A stretch of 64,000 nt of DNA from Vigna angularis. Taxonomy: Eukaryota; Streptophyta; Magnoliopsida; Fabales; Fabaceae. Position 1 is the stretch's first letter; every line of letters starts with the position of its first letter. The stretch covers positions 28,509,501 to 28,573,500 of the forward strand of contig NC_068975.1 in the NCBI RefSeq assembly GCF_016808095.1. The letters run 5' to 3'. Both the position numbers and the translations under genes were made by a program. Shown one piece after another: positions 35,046 to 47,998 of this stretch. The notes beneath the pieces are model-generated. The model worked only from the letters and a program-made list of their open reading frames with translations, did no database searches and was not told where the DNA came from.

Positions 35046-36887
35046 ACTTCTGGTTCTGCACTTTTTGTTTTTTCTTGAATTATGATGAGTTTCCCATTCT
35101 TTTGCACTCTTTCACACACTCCTTTTGTTGTGTTTTTATACCTTTTTGTGTTGTGGTACCTTTGGGAAGCTTAATTCTAAGACTTCCCTCTTTGTTCTTG
35201 TACTTTTGTCTTTGTTTGTTTTGGATTTCTTTGTTTTGTTTCTTTGCTTTCTTTTGCATATTTCTTTTAGTTTGTTTTATGGATTCTTCTCTCCAGTTGT
35301 TGACTATGAGATACTAAGTTTGCTTTGAGATTTGTTGTTACAGGATAAGATCTTCCTAAGGACTTAACAAGTTTGAAACCACCATTGGCCAACCTATGAG
35401 CCAGGCTAGAGCAGAGCAACCTATGACTTGAAAATTTTGCTGCTCGTGTAGCATGGCCTGGGGGCCAGGCCCCTACTGATGGGGGAGGTGGAGCAGTTGC
35501 GGAGTATAAGCTACTGTGGGAGGAAGATGTTGCAGATGAAAGTGAAGCTAGTATCCTACACTACTGGAGCTGCAAAGAGTCCATTCTAAATTCGGTTTTT
35601 CAGTTTTAATTTTGAAGTTTTATTTGCTTTCAGTATTTGTGTTTTGGATTTCTTTTTTACTTGCCTTGTGAATAGTTCTTGTGCAATTGGTCCGGTGATT
35701 TGAGTGAATCATTTTCTATGCTTGAATTGAATACAAATCTGTTGTGCTTGCTCTTTATCTATGAGAATTGTTTTGAAAATCTGATTGAGATTATGTGGTT
35801 GAGCTTGTTGAACTGAGATTGTGGTTGCTTGTATCTGTTGAGATAGATGCTTAGTTTTAATTGTGATCAATATTCTTGGCATGATGTTTATCAAATTTTG
35901 GAACCTTGAGTAAACCTGTGAGATGTTGTGCCTCAGAGTTTATTGATGAATGTTATTACTTTGGAATCACAGTTGATTTTGCCTGAGTTTCTCTATTTGA
36001 ACTAGTTACTTGCATGTTACAAAGGATCAAGGCCATCTTGTTCTTCCACCTCTTCTACATTTTGAGCCTAAAAGCCAATGTATAACCTTTGAACCTTAAA
36101 GAAAACTTTCTCATTCCCGAAACCTTAAGCTTATTGAAAAATCCTTAACCTCCTTACCTTGAGTTGAGATGATCATATATGTTAGGATGAGGAGAATGGT
36201 TTAAGTTTGGGGGAGTTCTTGTCAAAAGGAGAGCATTGAGAAAAACAATAAGTTGAGTAAAAAGAAAGAAAAAGAAAGGAGAAGAAGAAAAACAAGAAAA
36301 ATGAAGTCAATGAAAAAAGAGTTGGGAAATAAGTTGAGAGTGGTTTTTTCAATTTTGGAGAAAAAGAGATACTATGCTATATCATGAATTAAATTGTTTG
36401 TTCTCTTATCTCAAGGTACTTTGTTGTCCAGAAAAACCAATTTTTCTTCTTAGCCCAGCCACAATACAAGCCAATCAAAGTCCTTGTGATGTAACTTGTT
36501 TGTTAATGTGTTTGAAATTGTTGAAACGAAAGGCAAAGTTGATTTGTGTAACATTGTGATATTTGAGAGTTAGACACACATCCTTATACACCATTGTGCT
36601 TGAGTGAGACACTTTCCTTGGTGAGGATTGGTTCCATGCACTCATTGAAAACAACTTGCCATGTTTGTTGATCTATCAATTGCATCTATCATGTGACTTT
36701 GAACTTGTGAGCACCATGATTGAAGTTTAGCTTGCTAAGACTATATTGTCTCTTGAATGTGATTTATAAGTTGAGCAAGCACGATTGATTTTGTTTATTT
36801 GATTGAAACTATGCTTGAGTTGCTAGACCATTGTGATTGAATTGTCTGCTAGGAGAAGTACTTTTGCTTGAGGACAAGCAAAATTGT

Positions 36888-36903
36888 AAGTTTGGGGGTA
36901 TTT
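36888..36903 (+). other. Polypurine tract
   Basis: AAGTTTGGGGGTATTT directly abuts the TG of the 3' LTR and fits the plus-strand priming site. A similar TTTAAGTTTGGGGGAG lies upstream at about 36199, as is common in this group. Confidence 0.75.
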
Positions 36904-38417
36904 TGATAATGCTAAATTATACCATATTTTAAGCATCATTTTAGTAGCAAAATCAACTCCTTTCTAACTTATAACTTGCTTAATCCTCTTGTTTTGTCTT
37001 GTTTTCTATATATTTGTGTTTTTGGCTACTTTGATGTACTTTCATCAATAATCCCTTATTTTGTAGCTAAAAATGAGCTTGGAAGACTCTCCAACAATGT
37101 CTAAGGCTGAACCAACCACTAGAAGCGAGCAGATCTGCAGAAAAAGTGAAAATGATGCAGTGCTGAAAAGTCAGGCCCAAGCCCCCCTGGCTGAGGGGCG
37201 CCCAAGCGCGACTGCACCAGGGCCAGTTTCTGCACAGAAAAGTGACCAGGTGCCAGTTTTGTGTGCTGGTCGCGCCCGGGCGTGAAAAAGGGGCGCCCGG
37301 GCGCGACTTTTTGCGAGAAGCTTGCGCCCGGGCGTGAGAAATGGGGCGCCCAGGCGCGACTTTTTCCGAGAGTCTCGCGCCCGGGCGCGACTGAGAGGGC
37401 GCCCGGGCGCGACTTTTACTGATGTGGCAGACAGCTTATTTAACCCTAAAACGCGAAGGGGAAACGGTCTTTTGGTCATTTGGAGGTGCGATTTCACGGC
37501 TGGAGCTCATGGAGGGCGTGAGGAGCTTGTGGGAACATCTCCTCCTCTTCCTTTGGGTCTCCTTCTTCTTCCATCTTCCATGTTTGTAAGCTTAGGGTTC
37601 TCCATGGAAATGGAGAACCAAACCCATCTTGTTGGGATTATTTGTAGCCTTTGAATTCTTGTGTAATTGTTGAATGATTTGATTATATATATGCCTTTTC
37701 TATCAATTGCTAGTATTCTTGTTTCCGATCTTAAAGCTTGCATGTAATGGGAACGTTCATGACTTGATTTTGGGGTTTTATGGATTATGGGAACGTAAGA
37801 TGAAACCCGGAACTGAAATAGGAGTCCTTGTGGGTCATTGATTCTAGGAATGGAAGATGATTCGCATGTTGTCTTAGATCCCAGCTCTTTAATGCGGGTT
37901 TTGCTTGTTAGATTGCCAAGGAATTGGGATTTGATAAGGAAAACCTAGGCTCTTTCACCTAAGGAATTAGGGCTAGAGTGTTTTAGTGGATTGACTTTAG
38001 TAAATTGATAGAGAGGAGAGAAAATTGGTCATACACAAGAGTGCATTAGTGAAAACTAATCTTAACAATGTCATTTCATACCATTTCTTGTCTTTTCCAT
38101 TTCCAAGTGCCTTCAATACCAAAGTCCAACCTTGTAATTATGTATGAATTTACATTCCTGCACTTGTTCTGTAAATTGATGTTATGTTCTTGAGTCTATA
38201 TGAGTTGTTAATCGCACAATTCTCTAGTATTACGAGTCTCTTGGGAAAACGATACCCGGTCTTACCGGTTTATTACTTGAACGATTCGGTGCACTTGCCG
38301 AAATCGAGCCCAACAAGTATTTTTTTTGAGCTAACAAGTTTATAGCGTTGTTGCCAAGGATTTGGGGATTGAACCCGAGTCCTAGCAACGGCTAACAAGT
38401 TAAATTGGGCCTCATCA
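36904..38417 (+). repeat. 3' LTR of the LARD-like element
   Basis: A 1514-bp copy of the 5' LTR with the same TG...CA ends, followed immediately by the target duplication ATAAC. I saw no difference from the 5' LTR in the parts compared. Confidence 0.95.
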
Positions 38418-38422
38418 ATAAC

Positions 38423-40585
38423 CTCACTCTTTTCGTAAATAAATGATTTTGAATAAGAGGGAGTTATTGATTTGGAGAGGTAAGAAGGAGAAAAAACAAT
38501 TATTAAAAAAATGAAAATATCAATCATTTTGAGACTTCTTCATTAAAACTACAATTTTTTTAGAATGGAGGTAATAAAACTTTGTAAATTAATTGATTAC
38601 TTCTGATGAAAGAAAAGAAAGTACGTAGAAAGTAATATATTACCTTATCTGATACTTAAATAAATAAAAATAAAAATAATTAAATGAAGCAATTGATTTA
38701 TCTCAATCGGCATATAAAAAGAGAATATCATTCTGAAACACAAATAATATAAGTTTTATTATCATATATATTTTGAATAACAGCCAATTAAGTTTATGCA
38801 AGATTTTGTTAGATGTGTATAAAAGAACAAGTTTTATTATCATATATATAGATCTTAATTATAAAAAAAAATAGACATATGGACAGAAAACATTGTACAT
38901 TTTTATATAAAGTTTGGAACATACCAAATGTTTCGATATATATAAACAGTTATATTTTACCAATAAAAAAATAATCAAATTTATACAAATTTTTGTTTAA
39001 TTTGCCTTTTACAATATTATATTAAGAATATTTTGTTATAAATCGTAACCCTAAGTTATTGGTACATCCATTAGTTAGAAGTATTTCAATTCATCATTTT
39101 TTTTAAGATTTATCGAGAGATTAAAATATAAAGTATTAATTCAATCTTAATATCACTTTTAACTTAAATCTTAAATTTATGAGTATTTTTTCTTATTTAA
39201 TATTTAACTTTTTCATTTCTATAAAAAGTGAAAATTATACTCACATTACATTCAAGTAAAGATAAACTATATAAATTTAATGTTAAAATGATTTTCATTA
39301 ATTATTTATTATTTGCTTAAAATATGGAAGAGACTTCTTATGCAACAAAGCAAAACTAATTATACCTAGGAAAAGGTTATTATACATCATATTCTTGACT
39401 ATTATTATTTACTGAAAATTATACATAATTGTGGATATATAAAACAAAATATGTGTTGTCTCTTATCACAAAGTAGTTGATGATGTGTGTTCATAATTTA
39501 TGTGTTGTCTCTCACCACAAGGTCGTTAGTTGATGATGTATGTCTATGGGTCAGCTTTCTTATTATTATGCAGCATTGGGATTAGTTGGTTAGAGTTTTT
39601 TTAACATAAAAGTTATATTTAGTTCAATTGTAAGAACAAACACAGGGACCCAATTTGCTGTGTCAAGAGGGGTTATTAGAGTGAAACCAATATTGAGCAG
39701 CCTTGTTGAAAATCAAATTTTTGACTCTTTCAAAAGAAAAAAAGCACTTATAAGTTTAAATATGTTTTTGTTGTTTATAATATTATGTTCCTTGTAAAAT
39801 TCTTTTTAATCTTGCAAAAACAATATTTTGATCTTTACTTTTTGTTTTTTTTAATATATTTAGTTTTTATTTTTGTAATAATTTATTAATTTAGTTAGTC
39901 TCATTTAAATAAAATAGCACTGACAAAAAAAATATTAAAATATTACCAAATAAATAAATAAAAAGCATTTTACAAAATTTAAAACAAAACAACATACCAA
40001 AATAAACAACAAAAAATCCACAATAACTTTCAAAATATTTTTATGAAGACTAAAACTAGAAAATTAGTATATTATAAGGAAAAATGTATATTTAAACTTG
40101 ATTACTATTGTTATTAGATTTTATTTTTGGAAGACTTAAAGTAAATTTTAGAATGAGTAATTTTATTTAAAATTTATTGAGATTCCTTTTTCTTGGAAAT
40201 CTAAAACAATTAATATAAAACAAATTAGACTTTTTTTCTTGAAAACTTAAAACAAGGATCTTAAGCTATATAAGTTGTTTGGAGTTTATTTTCAACTAGC
40301 AGGACCATATATTACCAATAATTTGGCTACATTAGGCCTGGATCGGTGCATTTAACTTCACAGGCATCACTCAGCATATCATTCTTACAACGTGGGACTT
40401 TTTACACTTTAATCACGTGTTCCAGCATCAAATCAGTTTTGAAATAAAAAGAAAAAACGAAGAGGACAATGCTAATTTCAACGAGTGCATCAATTCATGT
40501 GTTAGAAAATATAGTATGTTATTGTGTTCAAGTCACGACAACAGAACAAAATGAGCAAGGAATAAAAGAAAACGATTCTTCGCCA
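38423..40585. other. AT-rich spacer upstream of the HLS1-like gene
   Basis: No gene found. A short tandem duplication with TATGTGTTGTCTCTTATCAC and TATGTGTTGTCTCTCACCAC lies at about 39450-39545. The rest is AT-rich without recognisable transposon ends. Confidence 0.55.
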
Positions 40586-40593
40586 TATATAAA
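40586..40593 (+). promoter_or_regulatory. TATA box of the HLS1-like gene
   Basis: TATATAAA lies 60 bp upstream of the first in-frame ATG (40646). A start site about 30 bp downstream would give a short leader. Confidence 0.6.
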
Positions 40594-40645
40594 GGTTCAA
40601 TATGAATGTTGGTCTGCATAGATCCAAATCAAGAAAGATCCCATA

Positions 40646-42874
40646 ATGATTTCCATTCCCACTTCCTCACTTGCTTCATTTAGCCAAAGAGAAGAAATGG
40701 TTGACCGTACAAGGAACAAGATTCTTATAAGAGAATATAACGAAGATAAAGATGTTAAAATGGTGAGAAAACTAGAGAGGAACTCTGAGATTGGAGCTAA
40801 AAAGGTGGTCTCCATTTTTACCAACATGATGGGTGACCCTTTATCTAGGATTAGGTTTTTCCCTCTTCGTGTAATGCTGGTGAGTGACTATCATATCCCT
40901 ACCTTCCACCTCAGAATGTTGCTTTTCAAATACTCCACATAAATTAGTACTTGCTTTTCTGCAGATTTTCTTAAACTGTTCTACACTTTTCTAGCATGAA
41001 ACACCAAAACATGTACTGATCACATATATGTATGGTTTATCTAATGACTTTCAGGTAGCTGAGCTTCTCGAGAGCAGGGAACTTGTTGGAGTGGTTAGAG
41101 GAGTCATTAAGAATGTAGGAACTCTTTCTGGATCACTCTTGAAGATGGGTTACATCCTAGGCCTCAGAGTCTCTCCTTCTTACAGGTAGTACTCACTTTC
41201 ATTTGATGGACCTAAAAAGATCTATTTTTGTTTTCTGGTTAGTGCAATCCTGAATTTATCTTCTTTTATCCTCTGAAATGGTCTTGTGAACCATTCGCAG
41301 TGGGTTAGATTTTTCTTTTCAGCAACTATTTTAGATAAATTTATATATGGTATTTACATGATTACAAAATTTGGTCTTAATATTGCTTGTCTGAGCCAAG
41401 ATGTTATAAGAGCATATGTCTACCTAAGATGAGTCAAGCTCTTTTATATACACATCTTATCTGAACTACTACATTCTCATCTCTTAACAAATTTCATTTT
41501 TTTCCATCTCAACCTTTTGCTTGCTCATTGGTGTCCTAATAATACACTTTGACAGAATGATGCATAGGAACATCCTGCTAGATATCGAACCACTGTTGCT
41601 ATGTGAACACCTCTGCTATTTCCCTATTCACACTACATATTGTTGAGGCTTTTCCTTTCCCATCCGTGATAATTTCCTTCACCTGATAGAGATTTCAGAT
41701 TCTCCTTATTGCAGTGTACCTATCTGTCAATTTGTTGTCTTTTATTGAGATAGAATAAGCTGTCGTTTGCATTTTCATATTAATTACACCTTTGAGTAAC
41801 CTATTCCTAACCCATGTATATAAGCCCTTATTGTACACAGGGTTAGAATAACTTCTCTACTTTGCCCTATGATAAAAAAATTGCTTATAAAAAGATTGAC
41901 CTGAATTTTGAACTTGAGTTGAAGGCAATAAGTTGTAGACATTGTTTCAAAACCCTAATTTCTAGTGAATGTCATTGAGAAAACATTTTGATATCTGCAG
42001 GAGAAAAGGGGTTGCACTAAGACTTATCGCTGCAGTTGAAGAATGGATGGTGAGAAATGGAGCTGAGTATGCATTCCTAGCCACTGAAAAGGATAATGAT
42101 GCTTCTAAAAACCTATTCACTGTCAAATGCAATTATGTGAACCTTAGCTCACTTGTCGTATTCGTCCAACCAATTAGTTCCATGACAAAGCATATTTCCA
42201 GGGATATAAAAATAGAGAAAGTGGACATAGATCTAGCAATTTCGTTATACAGAAGAACCTTGAAAACAAAAGATTTGTATCCACTAGATATGGACGTTAT
42301 TCTGAAGGAGAAACTCAGCATAGGCACGTGGGTAAGTTATTATAAGAGAGAGGGCTGGCTCAATTTGCGAAGCAAGGTAGATAATGAAGAAGATCTCATT
42401 AGCAGTGAAACTTCAAACTCATGGGTGATTTTTAGTATTTGGAACACTTGTGAAGCTTACAAGTTTCAAGTTAGAAGGTCTCAACTAGTAAGGTTTCTTC
42501 TTACAACCTTAAATCAGGCAAGAGAGAGAGTTTTCCCTTGTCTCAAGATGTCGGTGAGTAACTCACTTTGTAGATCCTTTGGTTTTCTCTTTCTTTATGG
42601 AATCTATGGGCAGGGAGAAAACCTTGGAGAGCTCATGGAATCCATGTGGAGATTCACATCAAGAGTGGGAGAAGGAATGAAGGACTGTAAGGTGTTTATA
42701 ACTGAGTTAGGGTTTGGTGATCCACTTGCCAACCATGTTCCTCAAACAGATTCCATCTCGTGTATCGATGATCTATGGTACACAAAGAGACTTTCAACCC
42801 ACGTTGATGAAAACACTGATGAAATATTGATGAGACAAGTGGGAAATGTGTTTGTTGACCCTAGAGATTTTTAG
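40646..42874 (+). CDS. HOOKLESS1-like GNAT N-acetyltransferase, 3 exons
   Basis: The exons are 40646-40879, 41055-41185 and 42001-42874; all junctions are GT/AG and in phase, giving 412 residues. HOOKLESS1 of Arabidopsis is about 400. The N-terminal part contains IREYNEDKD, then GDPLSRIRFFP, matching the HLS1 GNAT N-half. The acetyl-CoA binding loop straddles the exon 2/3 junction: LGLRVSPSYRRKGVALRL, with R-X-X-G-X-A. It continues with EEWMVRNGAEYAFLATEKDN. The C-terminal HLS1-specific half ends VGNVFVDPRDF. HLS1 relatives act in the nucleus in hormone-controlled differential growth; whether this paralogue does so is unknown. An in-frame ATG at 40697 would give 395 residues and a start more like other family members; both are possible. 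It stands alone, with no operon-like context. Confidence 0.88.
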
Positions 42875-44436
42875 GTGTGTAATCTTCAAGGGTTCCATGT
42901 TGACCTAAATTAGCTTCTACATGATCTCTGTCGGATTAAAGATATGTTGATTTTAATCAAGAAACAAATTAGTTACATATTAAGTGTTAATAATATTAGT
43001 ATTTTCTGCTATATCGGTTTTCCTCTTTTCTATGAATGTTGTTAGTTCTCTCATGTTTCAAATCCAAATTCCTAGTTTGCTGAACAGTACACACATATAA
43101 CTCTGATAAACCAGAAAACGAACTGATATTGAATTCAAGGACAGCTATCAAATGCTTGATAATATCCTTCTTAGGATTTTACATGCTTAATGCAATTTCA
43201 TTCATGGTTAGCACTGTTCATTGTCCTTTTATATCATGTATGTTTTATCACCCTCTTGACTAAGGGCTGATTTAAAAATGAAAACAAAAAATCAATAGAG
43301 TTTTCAATTTTCAAATTTCTTTGAATACACAACCTGAACCTTATTTTAGTCTATTTTGGTTCTTAAATTTTACTGTGATTATAAATAATGATCATGATGT
43401 AATTTCTTTTCAATTAATATTTAAAACTCAATTCTTTTTGTGAATAGACACTTTGAATGTAATTTAATATCTATTGGGTACTCAAATTTCTTTTATATTT
43501 TAATTAAGTTTTTGTGGTTTAATTTTTTAGTTACGTGATCATTATCTTAATTTTTTTTTCCTCCACGTATTTAAAAATACGATCTCACATTAATCTATGG
43601 TGATAAAGAAAGTAAGATAATGGGAAGGATATCCGATTAATAAAAAATTAAATAGCAAGGACTGAAAAACATAAAAATTGTGAATAATAAATAAATAAAA
43701 TTTAATAGGAATTTAATTAAAGATAAAAAAAATTTATAACAAAATTAAGACTTAATTAAACTTAAGATCCCGTACTGATTAAGAATAATTAATAAACATT
43801 AAATTTTATAACTCTGACATTAAATGAATTCTGATCTCAATAATTATTAATATAACTTTACTTTATTTAAAGGACAAAAAATTATCATAAATATAACTAA
43901 TTATTAATTTATTTTATATAAAAAAAAGGGTTAAAAAATAATAAAATAATAAAATAATTTTAACATTATTATACCATTTTATTTTATATTGTTTGTCTTT
44001 CACTTTAATCTTTCTAAAATTTAAAATATAACTAAACTTTAAAAAAACTTAAATTAAAAAAGACAGCAGCAAACGAAAATCTAAAAGTAAACAACCCAAT
44101 ATATCAATTACAACTAATAAAGTATTAAACATCTAAAAATTTAAAATATGAATTGGAGACTTTATTGAGTTTCTTTTATCTTATTTTTGCAACATTCTTG
44201 TTAACTTAATAAAATTACCTGTATTAAAAGAAATAAACAGTATTTTAATATTTGGAATTATTAATTATAAAGACATAAAAGCTAGTAATATAAGAACGAT
44301 GGTAGACATAAAAGATAAAAAAGTACTTTTGTCTTTAAAAAGATTGTTATATAAATTTTTATTATTTTAATTAGTTGAAATAATTATCATAAATATAATG
44401 AAATCAATGATTATTAATTATACCTTAATCGTGTTT
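42875..44436. other. AT-rich intergenic region
   Basis: The first 150-200 bp are the likely 3' untranslated region of the HLS1-like gene. The remainder is AT-rich without recognisable features. Confidence 0.5.
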
Positions 44437-44740
44437 TTAGAATACTACTTGAGTGGATTTGGAGAAGAGTGATTGAATGGATTTGAGAGGATTTGAAGTT
44501 AAATTTTTTGTTCTTTATTTGAGTGGATTTTAAAAGTAAGTGAGAGTAGATTTGAAAGTAAAATTTGTGAGAATTAGTGTAGAATTTGATTAATGTGACA
44601 CATTAAAAAAATTTACTTCCAAATCCACTCTCATTTACCTCCAAAATCTACTCAAATAAACAACAAAAAATTTATCTTCAAATTCTCTCAAATTCATTCA
44701 ATCACTCTCCCTCAAATTCATTCAAGTGAATAGGCGCTAA
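44437..44740. mobile_element. Foldback MITE, about 300 bp
   Basis: The two halves are inverted copies over about 130 bp. Left-arm words GAGTGGATTTGGAGAAGAGT, GATTGAATGGATTTGAGAGG and GTGAGAGTAGATTTG recur on the minus strand of the right arm with few changes. Termini are roughly TTAG-N6-ACTTGAGTGG. No ORF. The exact ends and target duplication are not certain. Confidence 0.75.
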
Positions 44741-46110
44741 GTAACATTCCCCATTAAATCTAAATAATTATTGAATTTATTTTTATATAACATGGTTACG
44801 AATTAACATTGATTTATATATATATTATTGTTAACTAAATTAGTTTCTAATCAAAACTTAAATTAATATTTAATATTAGTTACTAAAATTTGAATTACTT
44901 ATTTATACTATATTTTAAATTAGACTCTAATAAAGTTAGTGACTAATTTTATTATTTGAAAAATTAATATTTTAGGTTCTAAAATATAATTTTTCTTGTA
45001 GCGTGATTTCTTAAAAATTAATAAATGTTATCATCAATTGACCTTTCATAGGAATAAACCATAATAATATGAAAATATGACCTCAATCCCAACTTTAAGA
45101 AAGAGTGCATTATCATCCATAAATATTAAACAGTTCATAAAACTCTAAGCGATTGTGAAAGAAAAATGTGGTTGTATATGACAAGCATTAGCTTTTTTTT
45201 TAAATTTGAAAAGATACACAAAGCATCATCTTTTTAAATTTGAAATTTTTTTTAATCGCTGAAACAATGTATTTTAAAAAACAAAGTTAATAATCTTTGA
45301 AGAACACTTCACTTATATATTATATTTTGACCTTATCTTTAGCCGATGTGTGACTTCCAAAATACACACTTCACATCAAGTATGAAAAACACACAAGTAT
45401 AAATACTTATTAAAAATAAGTCCAATAAAATGTAAAATGCTATCAACCTTGCTGTTCCAAGATGCGAAAAGAAAGATTTGGAAAGATGTCACTGTAATTG
45501 AACTGCTAAAAATTTATGAACTAATAATATATATATATATATATATTATTTATTAAAAAATAGATTTATTTATTATACTGTACTAATAAATATCCTCTCA
45601 ATTTCATTAAAAAAATAACACTGCCTTAAAATCTGTATAGTTTTAAGAAAAACATTGTATAAAATCCTAAACACGTGTCAGCATAGATAAAAAACTGACT
45701 TTAGTCTTTTAATACTTTGAAATAAGTCGTGATTCATCTTAATAGAAATAAGAGTAATCTCTATTTTTTAATTATATTTATAAATATTTTTTATTTTAAA
45801 AATAGAAATAGAGGTAAATTTTGATGGTAATTAAATCAAGTGTAACCACTAATAAAAAAAATTGGACTTTCAACATCACAAGTTTTATGTCCAACATAGT
45901 AAAATTTATCATAACAAAAGTGCAGTAGCATTTTTGTAATTATTTCGTGTAATGAGACATTAAATTGTTGTAAGCAGACATCAATTAGTCTTAGAACAAC
46001 GTCAATTAACATCGGTCAGTCTTAGTTTTGACATTATTTTTTAAATAGATTTCTATTGGAGGGAGATCCAACATCTAGTGTGTAAAATAAGGGAAAAAAA
46101 AAGCATGAGA
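44741..46110. other. AT-rich intergenic region
   Basis: No gene. A short (TA)n run sits at about 45526-45547. Confidence 0.5.
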
Positions 46111-46119
46111 GGTCACATT

Positions 46120-46460
46120 TCCATTGTTTCACTTCGCATAAGGCTCTTTTGCAAGTATACAATGATGACGATGAGGTTTTAAAGTTCATTACTCTATATT
46201 ATTCTCATCTATGCTTGTGATGCTGGTTTTCACCAAAGTATTCATTCTAACTGATTAGTTTTTGCAAAGGTTAGTTTTTCACTGTTTCACTGCGTGTGAT
46301 CCTCCATTGGAGAAAGGTGACGACGAAAACAAACACTTAAGGTCCATTGCACTCTTTTTTCACTCCATTTTACTCCCATTTATGTTTGTGGTGTTCGTTT
46401 TCTCCAAAGGATTCTACTGAATTGGTTTTCACATTAATTAAGGTAAGTTTTCTTTAAATT
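46120..46460. repeat. Imperfect direct duplication, about 160 bp offset
   Basis: Two blocks share, in order, TGTTTCACT, CATCTATGCTTGTGATG / CATTTATGTTTGTGGTG, TTTTCACCAAAG / TTTTCTCCAAAG and AAAGGTTAGTTTTTC / TAAGGTAAGTTTTC. It may be part of a longer mobile element that includes the MULE fragment downstream; no coding frame is seen. Confidence 0.4.
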
Positions 46461-47409
46461 TGCATTGCCCTTCTTCTCTTTTATTGAATGTATGATGACA
46501 TTGGTTACCCTTGTTGATTGAATGTGTACACCCTCGTATTGTCTTCGTGTAAGACCTCCTTTGTTATTGGTCTTCTTCCCTTCCATGATGGTTTTGTGCT
46601 TTTAGAATGTTTTATCTTAGTTTTAATATGAATATTATTTTTATCTTAGTTTAGGTGCATTTTAATTTATATTATGATCTATTGAGTGTTAATTATTGAA
46701 TTGTATGGTTAGTTTTTTATTAGTTATATAATTAATTTTAACTTCATTATAGTTGCATGATGGACATCATCATTGTAGACTAAGGTCAAGCTTCCATGTA
46801 TGGATTTATTGAACCTCATATGATTCAATCTTCTGAAAATACACTTGACCACAAACAAACTTATTTGCTCAAATGGATGTTTTTGAGTAAAAAAAGATGT
46901 ATCTAGCATTCTACATTGATCATTAAGTGTTATTGAATGTAATATTTTATGAAGTATTATTAATTATTCGATTAACTATTAGTGATTCATGATATGTCTC
47001 ATTACCAATTAATGGTCATCATTTCAAGACAATGCATAATTGTGTGGTTTTGTTACTTGCATAGAAAGATGAAACTTGATTTAAAATCCGTGTTACAAAC
47101 TCAAGTGTTACTTTTTTTAAATAATCTACTTAGTTATGTTAATACTAACTTATGTTTTTCATGTTTTCAATTTAATTAGAGTTATGGATAAGCCAGGATA
47201 TAGAAAATTCAAGTATTATAATTAAATGTTGAAATTCATTCATATTAAATTTACTAATTTTTGCATATCAATTTATGACCTTAATATGTGATTATTTTCT
47301 TTGTAAGGTTTAGTGTAACAAACAAAAATATTCATGGGAATGTGGTTATGATATCCTATCTTGGATAAAAATCAACATTCGAACCATAATTAGAGATGGT
47401 TGGACAGAG

Positions 47410-47510
<101 letters not shown>

Positions 47511-47880
47511 TCATCAAACTTTAAACATTAGTATCTATACATAATGAAATTGTGTTATTTTTTTTCAATGATTCAAAATTTATCACCTATGACAAATAAC
47601 ACTATATATGAAGAAAATAAGATAGTAGTGTGCAGTGTATGTACTGAAACGATGGAGAAGAATAGATTAGGACATTACTTAAAAATTGTCTAGGACAAGA
47701 TTTTGATTATGAAAGTTTTAGTTTGATCTTAATAGTTTTAGTTTTGATAATTTTAGTGTTAATAGTTACACTTTGTGTTAATAGCTTTATTTTTTATATA
47801 TAATATGTTCTGGTAAATTTTTTAATGTCTCTTAAACAAAACTTTGGGTAAACTATAAGTATAAACAAAACTTAAAAAAA

Positions 47881-47998
47881 AACAGCATTTGATGTATGTT
47901 AGTGCATCACTAACAGACATTAGAGGTAGTTGACTATGGTCTAGTCTAACATTTTTTGACATTTGTTAGTGCACTAACAGATATCAAATGTTGTCCAA
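47881..47998. repeat. Short inverted repeat
   Basis: AGCATTTGATGTATGTTAGTGC near 47883 is mirrored by GCACTAACAGATATCAAATG near 47970, forming arms of about 25 bp around a loop of about 65 bp that itself contains CACTAACAGACATTAG. This looks like a small foldback or part of a transposon terminus. Confidence 0.5.

Larger units (their letters stand above)
32518..38417 (+). mobile_element. Complete young LTR retrotransposon without gag-pol (LARD-like, Ty3/gypsy-derived)
   Basis: Two direct repeats of exactly 1514 bp flank a 2872-bp interior. The ends are TG...CA and the target duplication ATAAC is perfect (32513-32517 and 38418-38422). A tRNA-Asp primer site follows the 5' LTR and a purine-rich tract precedes the 3' LTR. 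All ORFs in the two LTRs are identical at a constant offset of 4386, so the copies look the same. The interior has no protease, reverse transcriptase, RNase H or integrase. It does keep the words GACGTTAAACAAGCGCTT and GGGAGGCAACCCA (near 34616), which in plant Athila/Tat-type elements lie just past pol. The element therefore looks like a deletion derivative that relies on an autonomous partner. Family assignment is inference. Confidence 0.93.
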
